Of a stretch of DNA of 64,000 bases, positions 16,738 to 27,413 are shown piece after piece. Position 1 is the stretch's first letter; the number at the start of each line of letters is the position of its first letter. This stretch comes from an uncultured bacterium (GTDB lineage: Bacteria > Bacillota > Clostridia > Oscillospirales > Oscillospiraceae): assembly GCA_949293245.1 (NCBI GenBank), contig CASFCS010000008.1:21962-85961 (forward strand). Direction: 5' to 3'. The notes beneath the pieces are model-generated. The model saw only the letters and a list, made by a program, of their open reading frames with translations. It was not told the DNA's origin and did not search any database. Position numbers and translations under genes: made by a program.

Positions 16738-17418
16738 ATGACAAATTTGACCGGGATCGTGTTGGATGTGGTGCTGGTGGCCCTGGTGGCCCTGGGGGCG
16801 TGGCGGGGAGCCAGAAAGGGCCTGGTGCTCACCCTGTGCGGCCTGCTGGCCATTGTGGTGGCCTATGCCGGCGCCATCTATGTAAGCCAGGAATTTTCCG
16901 ACGGCCTGTCCGCTGTGCTCCAGCCCGCCGTGGAGGAGCGGCTGCAAAACACGCTCAACAAGGCCCTGGAGGAGGGAGCCGGACAAGGCGAGGGGAGCGG
17001 CGACTCTGTCCAGAGCATGACGGTGGACCAGATCCTGGACGTTGTGGGGGACAGCCGCCTGTTCGGCATTGCCCTGAGCTCCCTGCGGGAGGAGCTGCAG
17101 CAGGGGGTGAATCAGACCGCCTCCACCGCTATCACCGCGGTGTCCGCCGCGGTGGCGGGGTATGCGGCCCGGATGATTCTCTTCAGTGTAGCATTCCTGC
17201 TGGTGCTGCTGGCCTGGACCTTGCTCAGTCATATTCTGGATCTGGCCTGCCGCCTGCCGGTGCTCCATGCCCTCAACAAGCTGTTGGGGGCCCTGGCGGG
17301 GGGCGTGCAGGTGCTGGTGATCCTCTTTGCCGTTGGCTGGATCCTGCGTGTACTGGCAGTGGTGCCGCCAGCTGCGGTGGAGACCTCCCATGTGGCCCGG
17401 TTTTTCCTGCAGGGCTGA
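16738..17418 (+). CDS. CvpA-family membrane protein
   Basis: This 226-residue protein starts at ATG 16738 behind GGGAGGA. It has an N-terminal pair of membrane segments with GAWRGARKGLVLTLCGLL, the family hallmark, a polar loop (residues about 65-130), and two more hydrophobic segments. CvpA proteins are linked to colicin V production or cell-envelope homeostasis, with no biochemical function known. It is probably cotranscribed with DUF5711 upstream (69-base gap). Confidence 0.8.
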   Translation: MTNLTGIVLDVVLVALVALGAWRGARKGLVLTLCGLLAIVVAYAGAIYVSQEFSDGLSAVLQPAVEERLQNTLNKALEEGAGQGEGSGDSVQSMTVDQILDVVGDSRLFGIALSSLREELQQGVNQTASTAITAVSAAVAGYAARMILFSVAFLLVLLAWTLLSHILDLACRLPVLHALNKLLGALAGGVQVLVILFAVGWILRVLAVVPPAAVETSHVARFFLQG

Positions 17419-17519
17419 GAGGTCATGAAAATTTTAGAATTTCCCATACATTCACAGTAAGTTCACAAATCTGTGCTATGTTCATGCCAGGGTAAGTCCC
17501 GCGAAAGGAGCAGGAACGG

Positions 17520-20078
<2,559 letters not shown>

Positions 20079-20084
20079 CACAAA

Positions 20085-20115
20085 ACGCCTCCCGGCCCGG
20101 CCGGGAGGCGTTTTT
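20085..20115 (+). terminator. Intrinsic terminator of the ClpE-like gene
   Basis: ACGCCTCCCGG (20085-20095) pairs perfectly with CCGGGAGGCGT (20101-20111), followed by T-run to 20115. The ribosome site of the next gene starts immediately after it. Confidence 0.85.
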
Positions 20116-20128
20116 GGAGGTAGGAAGC

Positions 20129-20602
20129 ATGAGAAGAAAAGACAGAGAGATCACACAGCCGGAAGAACTGCTGGCCATTCTGGACCGGTGCGACGTGTGC
20201 CATCTGGCCCTCCACGGCGGGACCTTCCCCTATGTGGTGCCGCTGAACTTCGGGGTCACCCGGGAGGGGGAGGGCGTGGCCCTGTGGTTCCACGGGGCGG
20301 CGGCAGGGAAGAAGCTGGAGCTGCTGGAGGAAAATCACCATGCGGCCTTCTCCGCCGCCTGTCCGGGGGCGCTCATCCGGGGCCTCAGGGGATGCGACTA
20401 CAGCATGGCGTACGAGAGCGTGTGCGGAACCGGCATGCTGACCCGGGTCTCGGGGGAGGAGGTGCGCCGGGGTCTGGAGGCCGTCATGGAGCACTACGCC
20501 CCCGGCGGCGGCCCCTGGGACTTTGATTCCAGATGGCTGTCCGCCTGCGCTGTTCTCAAGCTGACCGTGGAGGAGATGACCGGCAAGCGGAAAGAGGGGT
20601 GA
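20129..20602 (+). CDS. Pyridoxamine 5'-phosphate oxidase-fold FMN-binding protein (NimA-like)
   Basis: This 157-residue protein has the split-barrel pattern of flavin-binding PNPOx/NimA proteins: MRRKDREITQPEELLAIL start, then CDVCHLALHGGTFPYVVPLNFG, the usual FMN-contact block. Relatives include nitroimidazole reductases, but most are uncharacterised. ATG 20129 follows GGAGG by eight bases. The GGAGG is directly downstream of a strong terminator, so the gene either depends on read-through or has an unseen promoter. Confidence 0.75.
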   Translation: MRRKDREITQPEELLAILDRCDVCHLALHGGTFPYVVPLNFGVTREGEGVALWFHGAAAGKKLELLEENHHAAFSAACPGALIRGLRGCDYSMAYESVCGTGMLTRVSGEEVRRGLEAVMEHYAPGGGPWDFDSRWLSACAVLKLTVEEMTGKRKEG

Positions 20603-20616
20603 GGACTGCCCGGTCC

Positions 20617-21402
20617 TCACAGCCGGCTGGCCAGAAAATAAAAGAGATCGCTCACCCAATGGGGCACGCCCCGGCAGGCCTGATCCAGGGCGGCCCGGAG
20701 GGCGGGCAATTGGGCTTGGGCGATGGGGGTGAAAAAGACCTGGTCCCCCCGGGGAGAGGTGCCGATGGCCACAGGCCCTATGGCCGCGGCGCCCAGGGCC
20801 GCCTTTGCCCCGATGGAGGCGGCGCCCACGGTGTAGACGCCGATGGCACAGCCGCCGATGGCCAGCAGGCCCACCGCCAGTCCCCCCAGGGCCACCAGTC
20901 CCACCGCCAGCCCGCCCAGAGCCAGGGTGCCCCCACAGATGGCGCCGATGGCCAGCAGCCCCAGGGAGAGGGACCCCAGGGAGAGAAGGCCCACAGAGAT
21001 GCACCCCAGGGCCACAAGACCTGTGGCCACATTGCCGATGGCGATGATGCCGCTGGCCCGCTGAAGGCCCACCCCCAGTTTGATGTGGACCAGAGGGAGG
21101 CCCCAGAGGGTCCGCCGGCTTTTGTACTCGTACCAGATGGGCCAGGCGGGCCGTCCCGGGGCGGCATCGGGAGGGGGTGCCGACTCCTGCATCAGGGGCG
21201 GGAGGACCTCCCCGGTGACCAGGTAGTCCAGGGAGACGGAGAAACACTGGGCCAGCGCGGTAAGGTTGTCCAGGTCCGGCCGGGACGCTCCGCTTTCCCA
21301 CTTCTGTACCGCCTGACGGGAGACTCCCAGCTGGTGGGCCAGGGCCTCCTGAGAGAGGCCCGCCTCCCGGCGCAGCTGGTAGAGACGCTGACAAAATTCC
21401 AT
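20617..21402 (-). CDS. XRE-family DNA-binding protein with ten-residue hydrophobic repeats
   Basis: This 261-residue protein starts at ATG 21402 behind GGAGGAAATCC. Residues 1-60 form a Cro/CI helix-turn-helix (SQEALAHQLGVSRQAVQKWE). After a proline-rich linker and an amphipathic segment, residues about 120-220 are built of about ten decapeptide repeats of the form xxALGxxAVG, for example LVALGGLAVG and LLAIGGCAIG. The repeat block is strongly hydrophobic and Gly-rich, so it may form membrane hairpins or a beta-solenoid. A membrane-tethered repressor is one reading. The C-terminal 40 residues are unassigned. Confidence 0.75.
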   Translation of the reverse strand: MEFCQRLYQLRREAGLSQEALAHQLGVSRQAVQKWESGASRPDLDNLTALAQCFSVSLDYLVTGEVLPPLMQESAPPPDAAPGRPAWPIWYEYKSRRTLWGLPLVHIKLGVGLQRASGIIAIGNVATGLVALGCISVGLLSLGSLSLGLLAIGAICGGTLALGGLAVGLVALGGLAVGLLAIGGCAIGVYTVGAASIGAKAALGAAAIGPVAIGTSPRGDQVFFTPIAQAQLPALRAALDQACRGVPHWVSDLFYFLASRL

Positions 21403-21675
21403 CTTGGATTTCCTCCTTTTGACCTGCCGCGCCCAGCTGGAGCCGGAGAGGCAGGCTGCGAAAAGAGCATAACAAAAAATGTGCTTCCAGGCAACCAATG
21501 GGGAGCGGCAATATGACAACAGCCGGTTGCGTGGAGCGTTTTTGGGAGAAACAGGCGGAGAGCAGCGCATTTGCCCGCTTTTGCGGGCTTATTTTCTGCA
21601 ATGGGCTGGAAAACCGCGGGAGAATATGATATCCTGTCCAAAAAGGGGACGACCCCGCAGGAGTGTGAGCCGCCC

Positions 21676-22224
21676 ATGAAAGAACCCCCCTCCAGAGCTG
21701 TGCCCGGCATTGGCCTGCGCAATTTGAAGACCGCCTTTTCCGCCTCGCTGTGTGCCCTGCTCTACTATTTCATTGACCGCAACCCCACCTTCGCCTGTAT
21801 CGGCGCCGTGTTCGGCATGGGAGCCAACATGGAGCACTCCAAGCTCCACGGGGGCAACCGCCTCTTCGGCACCATCATCGGCGGGCTGCTGGGTATCGTG
21901 CTGTTTCGGATCTACCTGATCTTTTACCCCGATGGGGAGGGGCGGCTGCTGCTGGTGCCCCTGCTTTTCATCGGGGTGGTGGTGCTCATCATCCTGGCCC
22001 AGATGTTCTGGGTGGGGGCGGTGCAGCCCGGGGGCGTGGTGCTGTGTATCGTACTGTTCAACACCCCGGTGGACAGCTATGTGAGCTACGCCCTCAACCG
22101 CATGGCGGATACCGCCGTGGGGGTGGCCATGTCATTGCTCATCAATTTCCTCCTGCCCCGGGAGCGGCTGGAGGGTTGGATCCAAATGGCCAAAGCCAGG
22201 CTGGGGAGAGAGAAGGCCGAATAA
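21676..22224 (+). CDS. Aromatic acid exporter-like / FUSC family membrane protein
   Basis: This 182-residue protein starts at ATG 21676, although the frame is open further upstream. It begins GLRNLKTAFSASLCALLYYF and continues with GAVFGMGANMEHS and GNRLFGTIIGGLLG, the conserved blocks of the ArAE_1 (DUF939) subfamily of FUSC-type exporters. Four to five membrane segments are visible. Family members are full-length exporters or short ones like this, with unknown substrates. A strong bidirectional terminator follows. Confidence 0.7.
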   Translation: MKEPPSRAVPGIGLRNLKTAFSASLCALLYYFIDRNPTFACIGAVFGMGANMEHSKLHGGNRLFGTIIGGLLGIVLFRIYLIFYPDGEGRLLLVPLLFIGVVVLIILAQMFWVGAVQPGGVVLCIVLFNTPVDSYVSYALNRMADTAVGVAMSLLINFLLPRERLEGWIQMAKARLGREKAE

Positions 22225-22236
22225 TTTTTTACCGGA

Positions 22237-22270
22237 AGACCCCGGCGGGGAGCGGTCCCCGCCGGGGTCT
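22237..22270. terminator. Bidirectional terminator
   Basis: A 15-bp perfect stem (22237-22251 with 22256-22270) with loop GCGG lies between two convergent genes, with TTTTTT upstream for the minus direction and TTTT downstream. Confidence 0.75.
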
Positions 22271-22279
22271 GGCGCGTTT

Positions 22280-22816
22280 TCACAGTTGGGGGAGGATGCT
22301 GATCTGGCAGGCGGCCATGGCGTCCAGGGCGTTTTGGTGGCGCTCCGGCGTCACCCCGGCGCAGCAGGAGGAGAGGACTGCCATAGGCACCTCCGGCAGG
22401 GCGGCTTTGATGGCCAGGGCGTTGGAGATGACGCAGATGTCGGTACACACCCCCACCAGCACCACCTGCCCTATGGGGCGCTCCCGATGGACGGCCTCCA
22501 GGTGGTCCGCCAGAGCCCGGCTGCCGAAGGTGGGCTTATCGAAGATGAGGCACCCGTGGTCCCGGGCGAACTGGTCCAGGGGGGATGCCAGCTCCCAGCC
22601 CGGTGTGCCCCGGATGCAGTGGGGCACCGGCAGGAGCCGCCCCTCCTGGGTGTTCAGGTAGTCCTCCCCGTGGGTGTCCCGGGTGAAGAGGACAGTGCCG
22701 GGGAAGGTCTCCACCAGCTCCGCCACGGCGGGGAGGATGGCCCGGGCCTCCGGGGTGCCCAGAGCTCCGTCCACAAAATCATGCTGCATGTCGATCACGA
22801 TGAGATAGCGGTCCAT
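22280..22816 (-). CDS. Isochorismatase-family cysteine hydrolase (nicotinamidase-like)
   Basis: This 178-residue protein starts at ATG 22816 behind AGGAGGT. It has the catalytic Asp in VIDMQHDFVDG (near residue 10) and the nucleophile Cys in GVCTDICVISNAL. The DTH motif (FTRDTHGEDYL) and a FDKPTFGS segment match nicotinamidase/pyrazinamidase relatives. It probably hydrolyses nicotinamide or a similar amide; I cannot decide which. It is a single gene, convergent with the exporter. Confidence 0.8.
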   Translation of the reverse strand: MDRYLIVIDMQHDFVDGALGTPEARAILPAVAELVETFPGTVLFTRDTHGEDYLNTQEGRLLPVPHCIRGTPGWELASPLDQFARDHGCLIFDKPTFGSRALADHLEAVHRERPIGQVVLVGVCTDICVISNALAIKAALPEVPMAVLSSCCAGVTPERHQNALDAMAACQISILPQL

Positions 22817-23083
22817 AGCTGAGACCTCCTGTATCATATGTACACCCATTATGACACGCCGCCGGAAAAATTGCAAATGGATCCCAGGGAGAGGCCTTGC
22901 CCAGTGGGTGGAACATGAGTATAATATAGTCAGCGGCTTCTCCTGCGCAAGGAGAATGCTTGCCCCAAAACTTTACCTGGCCCATACAACAGACACCCGG
23001 AAAGCTGACACAAAAGTGCTATACTCTGTAAGATGCCGTGTGGAAAGGGTATCTGAAACCGGGAATAGACAGGAGGAGTGGCC

Positions 23084-23887
23084 ATGCCGGCCCATTACGC
23101 CCATTTGCTTTTTGGTCAGAAGGTACTTGCGGCCCTCAGGGGCCCTGTGGGAGAGGTGGCCCGGCGGGACCGGTACGCCTTTCTGGCGGGGCTTCAGGGG
23201 CCGGATATTCTTTTTTATTACCACCCCCTCTCCTCCAACCCTGTGAAGCGGGAGGGGGACGCCATCCACGACCGGCCGGGAACGGTGTTTTTCCGCCAGG
23301 CGGCACAGGTGCTGGGGCGGCGGGACACCCCCGGCGGGCGCAGCTATCTGGCGGGTTTTATGTGCCACTATATGCTGGACTCCGCCTGCCACCCCCTGGT
23401 GGAGAGGGGAATGGAGGCTGCCGGGGTCTCCCACACCCAGCTGGAGACGGAGCTGGACCGGGACCTGCTGGTTCGCCGGGGAAAAGACCCCTTCCGGGGA
23501 GATGGGGTGCGGGACATCCAGCCCTCCGGCACCCTGGCGGAGACCATTGCCCCCTTCTATCCCGGGATCAAGCCCCGGCAGATCCGGGCGGCGCTGGAGT
23601 CCATGAAGCGCTGTCTGGCCCTCTCCCACACCCCCAGCGGCGTGGTGCGGGGGGCCGCTCTGTGGGGATTGCGGCTGGCGGGGTGCTATGAGGGGTACCA
23701 GGGCATTTTCCTCCGGCCCCAGGCGGACCCGGCCTGTGCCGGCCCGGTGGAGCTTCTGGAGAGGGCCCTGGAGGAGACGGTGGCCCCGGCGGCGGCCCAG
23801 GTGGAGGGCTATTTCCGGGCTGTGGAGCGGGGCGAGCCCCTGGATGGGCGGCTGAGTCTGGATTTTGGGGGGAAGGGCCATGAATAA
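23084..23887 (+). CDS. Zinc-dependent phospholipase C-family protein
   Basis: This 267-residue protein starts at ATG 23084 behind AGGAGG (a GTG at 23078 lies too close to it). The pattern MPAHYAHLLFGQKVL, LAGLQGPDILFYYHPL and YLAGFMCHYMLDSACHPLVE matches the PLC zinc-site fold, in which His and Asp residues bind three zinc ions. There is no signal peptide, so unlike secreted clostridial alpha-toxin it is likely intracellular; its substrate is unknown. Its last 8 bases overlap the MFS gene start. Confidence 0.75.
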   Translation: MPAHYAHLLFGQKVLAALRGPVGEVARRDRYAFLAGLQGPDILFYYHPLSSNPVKREGDAIHDRPGTVFFRQAAQVLGRRDTPGGRSYLAGFMCHYMLDSACHPLVERGMEAAGVSHTQLETELDRDLLVRRGKDPFRGDGVRDIQPSGTLAETIAPFYPGIKPRQIRAALESMKRCLALSHTPSGVVRGAALWGLRLAGCYEGYQGIFLRPQADPACAGPVELLERALEETVAPAAAQVEGYFRAVERGEPLDGRLSLDFGGKGHE

Positions 23888-25124
23888 GCTTACGCCTCTG
23901 GAGCGCAGCTGGGTGCTGTACGATGTGGGCAACTCCGCCTTTGTGATGATGACTTCCACCATCATGCCCATCTTTTTTAAAAATTTGGCCTCCGCGGCCA
24001 ACGTGGCCGACCATAATTCCACCGCCTGGTGGAGCTATGCCACCGCAGTATGTACCCTGCTGGTGGCCATCCTTGGCCCTGTGCTGGGGGGTATCGCTGA
24101 CAGGCGCCGGTGGAAAAAGCCCCTGTTTACCGCCTTTTTGCTGCTGGGGTGCCTGTGCTGCGCCCTGCTGGGGGCCATGGGCAGCTGGCTGGCCTTTTTG
24201 CTGGTGTTTATCCTGGCCAAGAGCGGCTTTTCCGCCAGCCTGGTGTTCTATGACTCCATGCTCCCCGACGTGACGGACGACAGCCGGGTGGACATGGTGT
24301 CCTCCAAAGGGTACGCCTGGGGGTATCTGGGCTCCTGCATCCCCTTTGTGGCCTGCCTGGGGCTGGTGCTCACCGCGGAGCAGACTGGGCTGGGCACCGC
24401 CCGGGCCACCGCTATCGCCTTTGTCATCACCGCGCTGTGGTGGTTTTTGATTACAGTGCCTCTGTTGCGCTCCTACCGGCAGACCCACTGCGACCACAGC
24501 CAGCGGGAGGGTGCCCAGAACTACCTGCGCCGGCTGTGGAACACCCTGAAGGAGATTCGGGGCAATAAACAGGTATATCTCTTCCTGCTGGGCTTCTTCT
24601 TCTACATCGACGGCGTGTATACCATCATCGACATGGCCACATCTTACGGCAAGGATGTGGGCATCGGGGACACCGATCTGGTGCTGGCCCTCCTCCTGAC
24701 CCAGGTGGTGGCCTTCCCCTTCTCCCTGCTCTTTGGCCGCCTGGCCAGGCGCTTCCGGACGGAGAACCTCCTCCAGGTGTGCATCGGGGGCTACTTCTTT
24801 GTGACCATCTTCGCGCTGCAGCTGGACAAGGCCTGGGAGTTCTGGTTCCTGGCGGTGTGTGTGGCGGTGTTCCAGGGGGCCATTCAGGCCCTGTCCCGCT
24901 CCTGCTTCACCAAGATCATCCCTAAGGACAAGGCGGGGGAGTACTTCGGCTTCTTCGATATCTTCGGCAAAGGGGCCTCCTTCTTCGGCGCGGTGCTGAT
25001 GGGTGTGTCCACCCAGCTCTTCAGCACCTCCAAGGCCGGTGTGGTGGCCCTGGCTCTCCTGTTCCCCCTGGGGCTGGTGCTGCTGCGCCGCTCCATGGCC
25101 GCGGGGGAGAAAAAGACAACTTAG
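23880..25124 (+). CDS. MFS transporter, UMF1/Atg22-like
   Basis: This 414-residue membrane protein has about twelve hydrophobic segments. WVLYDVGNSAFVMMTSTIMPIFF is the start typical of the UMF1 (Atg22-like) clade, and SKGYAWGYLGS fits the same group. Atg22 relatives export amino acids from vacuoles; bacterial members have unknown substrates. Its start overlaps the end of the PLC-like gene by 8 bases, showing translational coupling. A terminator follows at once. Confidence 0.82.
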   Translation: MNKLTPLERSWVLYDVGNSAFVMMTSTIMPIFFKNLASAANVADHNSTAWWSYATAVCTLLVAILGPVLGGIADRRRWKKPLFTAFLLLGCLCCALLGAMGSWLAFLLVFILAKSGFSASLVFYDSMLPDVTDDSRVDMVSSKGYAWGYLGSCIPFVACLGLVLTAEQTGLGTARATAIAFVITALWWFLITVPLLRSYRQTHCDHSQREGAQNYLRRLWNTLKEIRGNKQVYLFLLGFFFYIDGVYTIIDMATSYGKDVGIGDTDLVLALLLTQVVAFPFSLLFGRLARRFRTENLLQVCIGGYFFVTIFALQLDKAWEFWFLAVCVAVFQGAIQALSRSCFTKIIPKDKAGEYFGFFDIFGKGASFFGAVLMGVSTQLFSTSKAGVVALALLFPLGLVLLRRSMAAGEKKTT

Positions 25125-25130
25125 CGTGGG

Positions 25131-25171
25131 AAAGACCGCCGGGGCAGGCCACATGCCCCGGCGGTCTTTTT
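25131..25171 (+). terminator. Intrinsic terminator of the PLC-like/MFS operon
   Basis: AAAGACCGCCGGGGCA (25131-25146) pairs with TGCCCCGGCGGTCTTT (25154-25169), followed by more T residues. Confidence 0.85.
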
Positions 25172-25416
25172 ATAAATGTGCCAGATAGAGTTTCGATGTG
25201 GCTGCCGGGTGTCACGGCAGGGCCTTTCCACAGCGGACGGCACACAGAGAAGGGGATAGGGTTTGGGATCCTATATCTTTCTGAGAACAATACTTGTAGA
25301 ATTTTGGAATTCCAGCTATACTAAAAATGTAAGAGCATCACGCTTGGGCTGCCTGCCCGTCTGGCGCGGCAGATTTTGCCCAGCAGTGTACATTCAGCGG
25401 AGGAGGAGGGCATGAG

Positions 25417-25788
25417 ATGGATGCAGCAAGGGCAAGGGAACTTTTGGCCTGCTTGGCAGATGGTGTAGATCCTTTTACCGGCGAACTTTTTCCAAAGGAT
25501 CATATCTGCAACCAACCTGAGATCATTCGGGCGATCCACCACGCACTGTCACAGCTTTCCCAGGCGCATAGGGCCGACGGACCTCCCAATGCGGGGAAAC
25601 CCTGGACCAAGGCCGAACAGGACAGGCTGCGTGAGGAATTTGGCGCAGGGATGAAGGTCTCTGCCATTGCCAGGGAACACGGCAGGAGCCGGGGCTCTAT
25701 TGAAGCCAAACTGGCCCATCTGGGCCTGACGGAGGACTCCTATTTTACCCGCAGGTCCGGCGGAGGCTTCACAGAGAAACAGGGATGA
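25417..25788 (+). CDS. Small two-part protein with SANT/HTH-like C-terminus
   Basis: This 123-residue protein starts at ATG 25417 behind AGGAGGAGGG. The N-terminal part has GVDPFTGELFPKDHICNQPE, a motif I have seen at the head of various uncharacterised Clostridial proteins. The C-terminal part (residues about 60-105) with PWTKAEQDRLREEF and IAREHGRSRGSIEAKLAHLGL resembles Myb/SANT-like or sigma-like helix-turn-helix DNA-binding modules. It may be a small regulator. It is 58 bases upstream of the SGNH gene, possibly in one operon. Confidence 0.6.
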   Translation: MDAARARELLACLADGVDPFTGELFPKDHICNQPEIIRAIHHALSQLSQAHRADGPPNAGKPWTKAEQDRLREEFGAGMKVSAIAREHGRSRGSIEAKLAHLGLTEDSYFTRRSGGGFTEKQG

Positions 25789-25845
25789 AGGGACGGAAGC
25801 TGTGAAACTATGCCGGATATGCCGACTGTAAAGAAGGAAATTCAG

Positions 25846-27303
25846 ATGAAGAAACGGTTTGTTTCCGCTGTTGTGTGCCTGTGCCTGGCGATATGCCTGC
25901 TGCCCGGGGCAGCCGCCGCCCAGGAGCCCGATCCGGTGTATGTAGCCCTGGGGGATAGTATCACCAGCGGATACGGCCTGAGCGCCCAGGCGGAGAGCTT
26001 CCCGGTACTGCTGGCGGGAGAGCGGGGCCTGACGGTGTACAACTGGGGTGCGCCGGGGGCCACCGCCGGGGACGTGCTGGCGGCCCTGAAGGGCCTGTCC
26101 GCGGAGGAGAGCCAGATCCTCTCCGGCGCCGCGCTGGTCACCCTCACCGTGGGGGGCAACGACCTGATGGACGCCCTGTACGGCTACCTGGTGAAGGAGT
26201 ATAACGCCGCCTATTCCACGTCCCTCACGGCCCGGGAGCTTCTCAGCGCCCTGATGGGCGCCGGACAGGGCGTCTCCCAGATGGAGGTGCTGAGCTTTGC
26301 CGCGGAGAAGGTGGTGGGCTTCGCCGGGTCGGCGGAGGCCGCCGGGGCCCTGACACAGTTTGCCGCCGACTTCGCCGGGGTGCTGACCACCCTCCGGCAG
26401 CTGGCCCCGGAGGCGGAGATCGTGATGGCCACCCAGTACAACCCCTACCACTTCCTGGCCGCCAGCCTGGCCGCCACCTCCTACGGGGAGATGGCGGAAA
26501 ACATCTCCGGCGCCTTTGAGGCGGGGGTGCAGGCCCTGAACGGGCAGATCACTGCCATTGCGGCCCAGGGGGGCTGCGGAGTGGCGGACGTGTACACAGC
26601 CTTTGCCGGCGCCCAGCGCAACCCCTGCAACGCCTCCCTCTCCCTCATGTCCGATCCGCCGGTGAACCTGGACTTCCACCCCAACGCCTACGGCCATACC
26701 CTCATTGCCCAGACCATTGGCGCTGTGACCACCGTGACGGGGAAGGTGGACCTGCCCTTTGCCGACGTGCCCGACGGGGCGTGGTATGAGGAGGCCGTGG
26801 CCTATGTGTACGCCAACGGCCTCATGGCGGGTACCGGTTCCACCACCTTTGCCCCCGGCGCCACCACCACCCGGGGCATGATCGTCACCATCCTCTACCG
26901 GCTGGAGGGGGAGCCCGCCGTCACGGCGGGGAGCAGCTTCACTGACGTGGGCTCCGGCGCCTGGTACGCCGACGCGGTGGCCTGGGCGGCGGCAAACAGC
27001 ATCGTGGGCGGCTACGGCGGCGGCAAATTCGGCCCCGAGGACAACATCACCCGGGAGCAGATGGCCGCTATCCTCTACCGCTACGCCCAGTACAAGGGGT
27101 ACGACGTCAGCGTGGGGGAGGACACCAACATCCTCAGCTATGTGGACGCCGACCAGATGAGCGAGTACGCCATTCCGGCCCTCCAGTGGGCCTGCGGCGC
27201 GGGGCTCCTGAGCGGCAAGGGCGGCGGCGTGCTGGATCCCGCCGGCACCGCCACCCGGGCGGAGGTGGCCACCATCCTGATGCGCTTTGGCGGCGCGGCA
27301 TAA
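25846..27303 (+). CDS. Secreted SGNH/GDSL hydrolase with three SLH domains
   Basis: This 485-residue protein starts at ATG 25846 after AAGGAA; the frame begins earlier at 25810. A signal peptide (MKKRFVSAVVCLCLAICLLPGAAAA) leads to an esterase domain with block I ALGDSITSGYG (Ser37), block III GGND (near 103) and DFHPN (His277). Three S-layer-homology repeats follow (about 303-360, 363-420 and 428-485; FADVPDGAWYEEAV, FTDVGSGAWYADAV, YVDADQMSEYAI). SLH domains bind pyruvylated wall polymer, so the enzyme should sit on the cell surface and act on acylated glycans or lipids. A perfect terminator follows. Confidence 0.88.
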   Translation: MKKRFVSAVVCLCLAICLLPGAAAAQEPDPVYVALGDSITSGYGLSAQAESFPVLLAGERGLTVYNWGAPGATAGDVLAALKGLSAEESQILSGAALVTLTVGGNDLMDALYGYLVKEYNAAYSTSLTARELLSALMGAGQGVSQMEVLSFAAEKVVGFAGSAEAAGALTQFAADFAGVLTTLRQLAPEAEIVMATQYNPYHFLAASLAATSYGEMAENISGAFEAGVQALNGQITAIAAQGGCGVADVYTAFAGAQRNPCNASLSLMSDPPVNLDFHPNAYGHTLIAQTIGAVTTVTGKVDLPFADVPDGAWYEEAVAYVYANGLMAGTGSTTFAPGATTTRGMIVTILYRLEGEPAVTAGSSFTDVGSGAWYADAVAWAAANSIVGGYGGGKFGPEDNITREQMAAILYRYAQYKGYDVSVGEDTNILSYVDADQMSEYAIPALQWACGAGLLSGKGGGVLDPAGTATRAEVATILMRFGGAA

Positions 27304-27316
27304 CCCTGAGACGCGG

Positions 27317-27357
27317 AAAAAGAGGGCGGCGAGGAGATTTCCTCGCCGCCCTCTTTT
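27317..27357. terminator. Terminator between convergent SGNH and amidase genes
   Basis: GAGGGCGGCGAGGA (27322-27335) pairs with TCCTCGCCGCCCTC (27340-27353) around GATT, flanked by A- and T-runs. Confidence 0.8.
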
Positions 27358-27413
27358 CAGGCGGTTTCATAGTATCGCGGCTCCCGCAGTGGGGAGCTGC
27401 GGCAGATTCCCTG

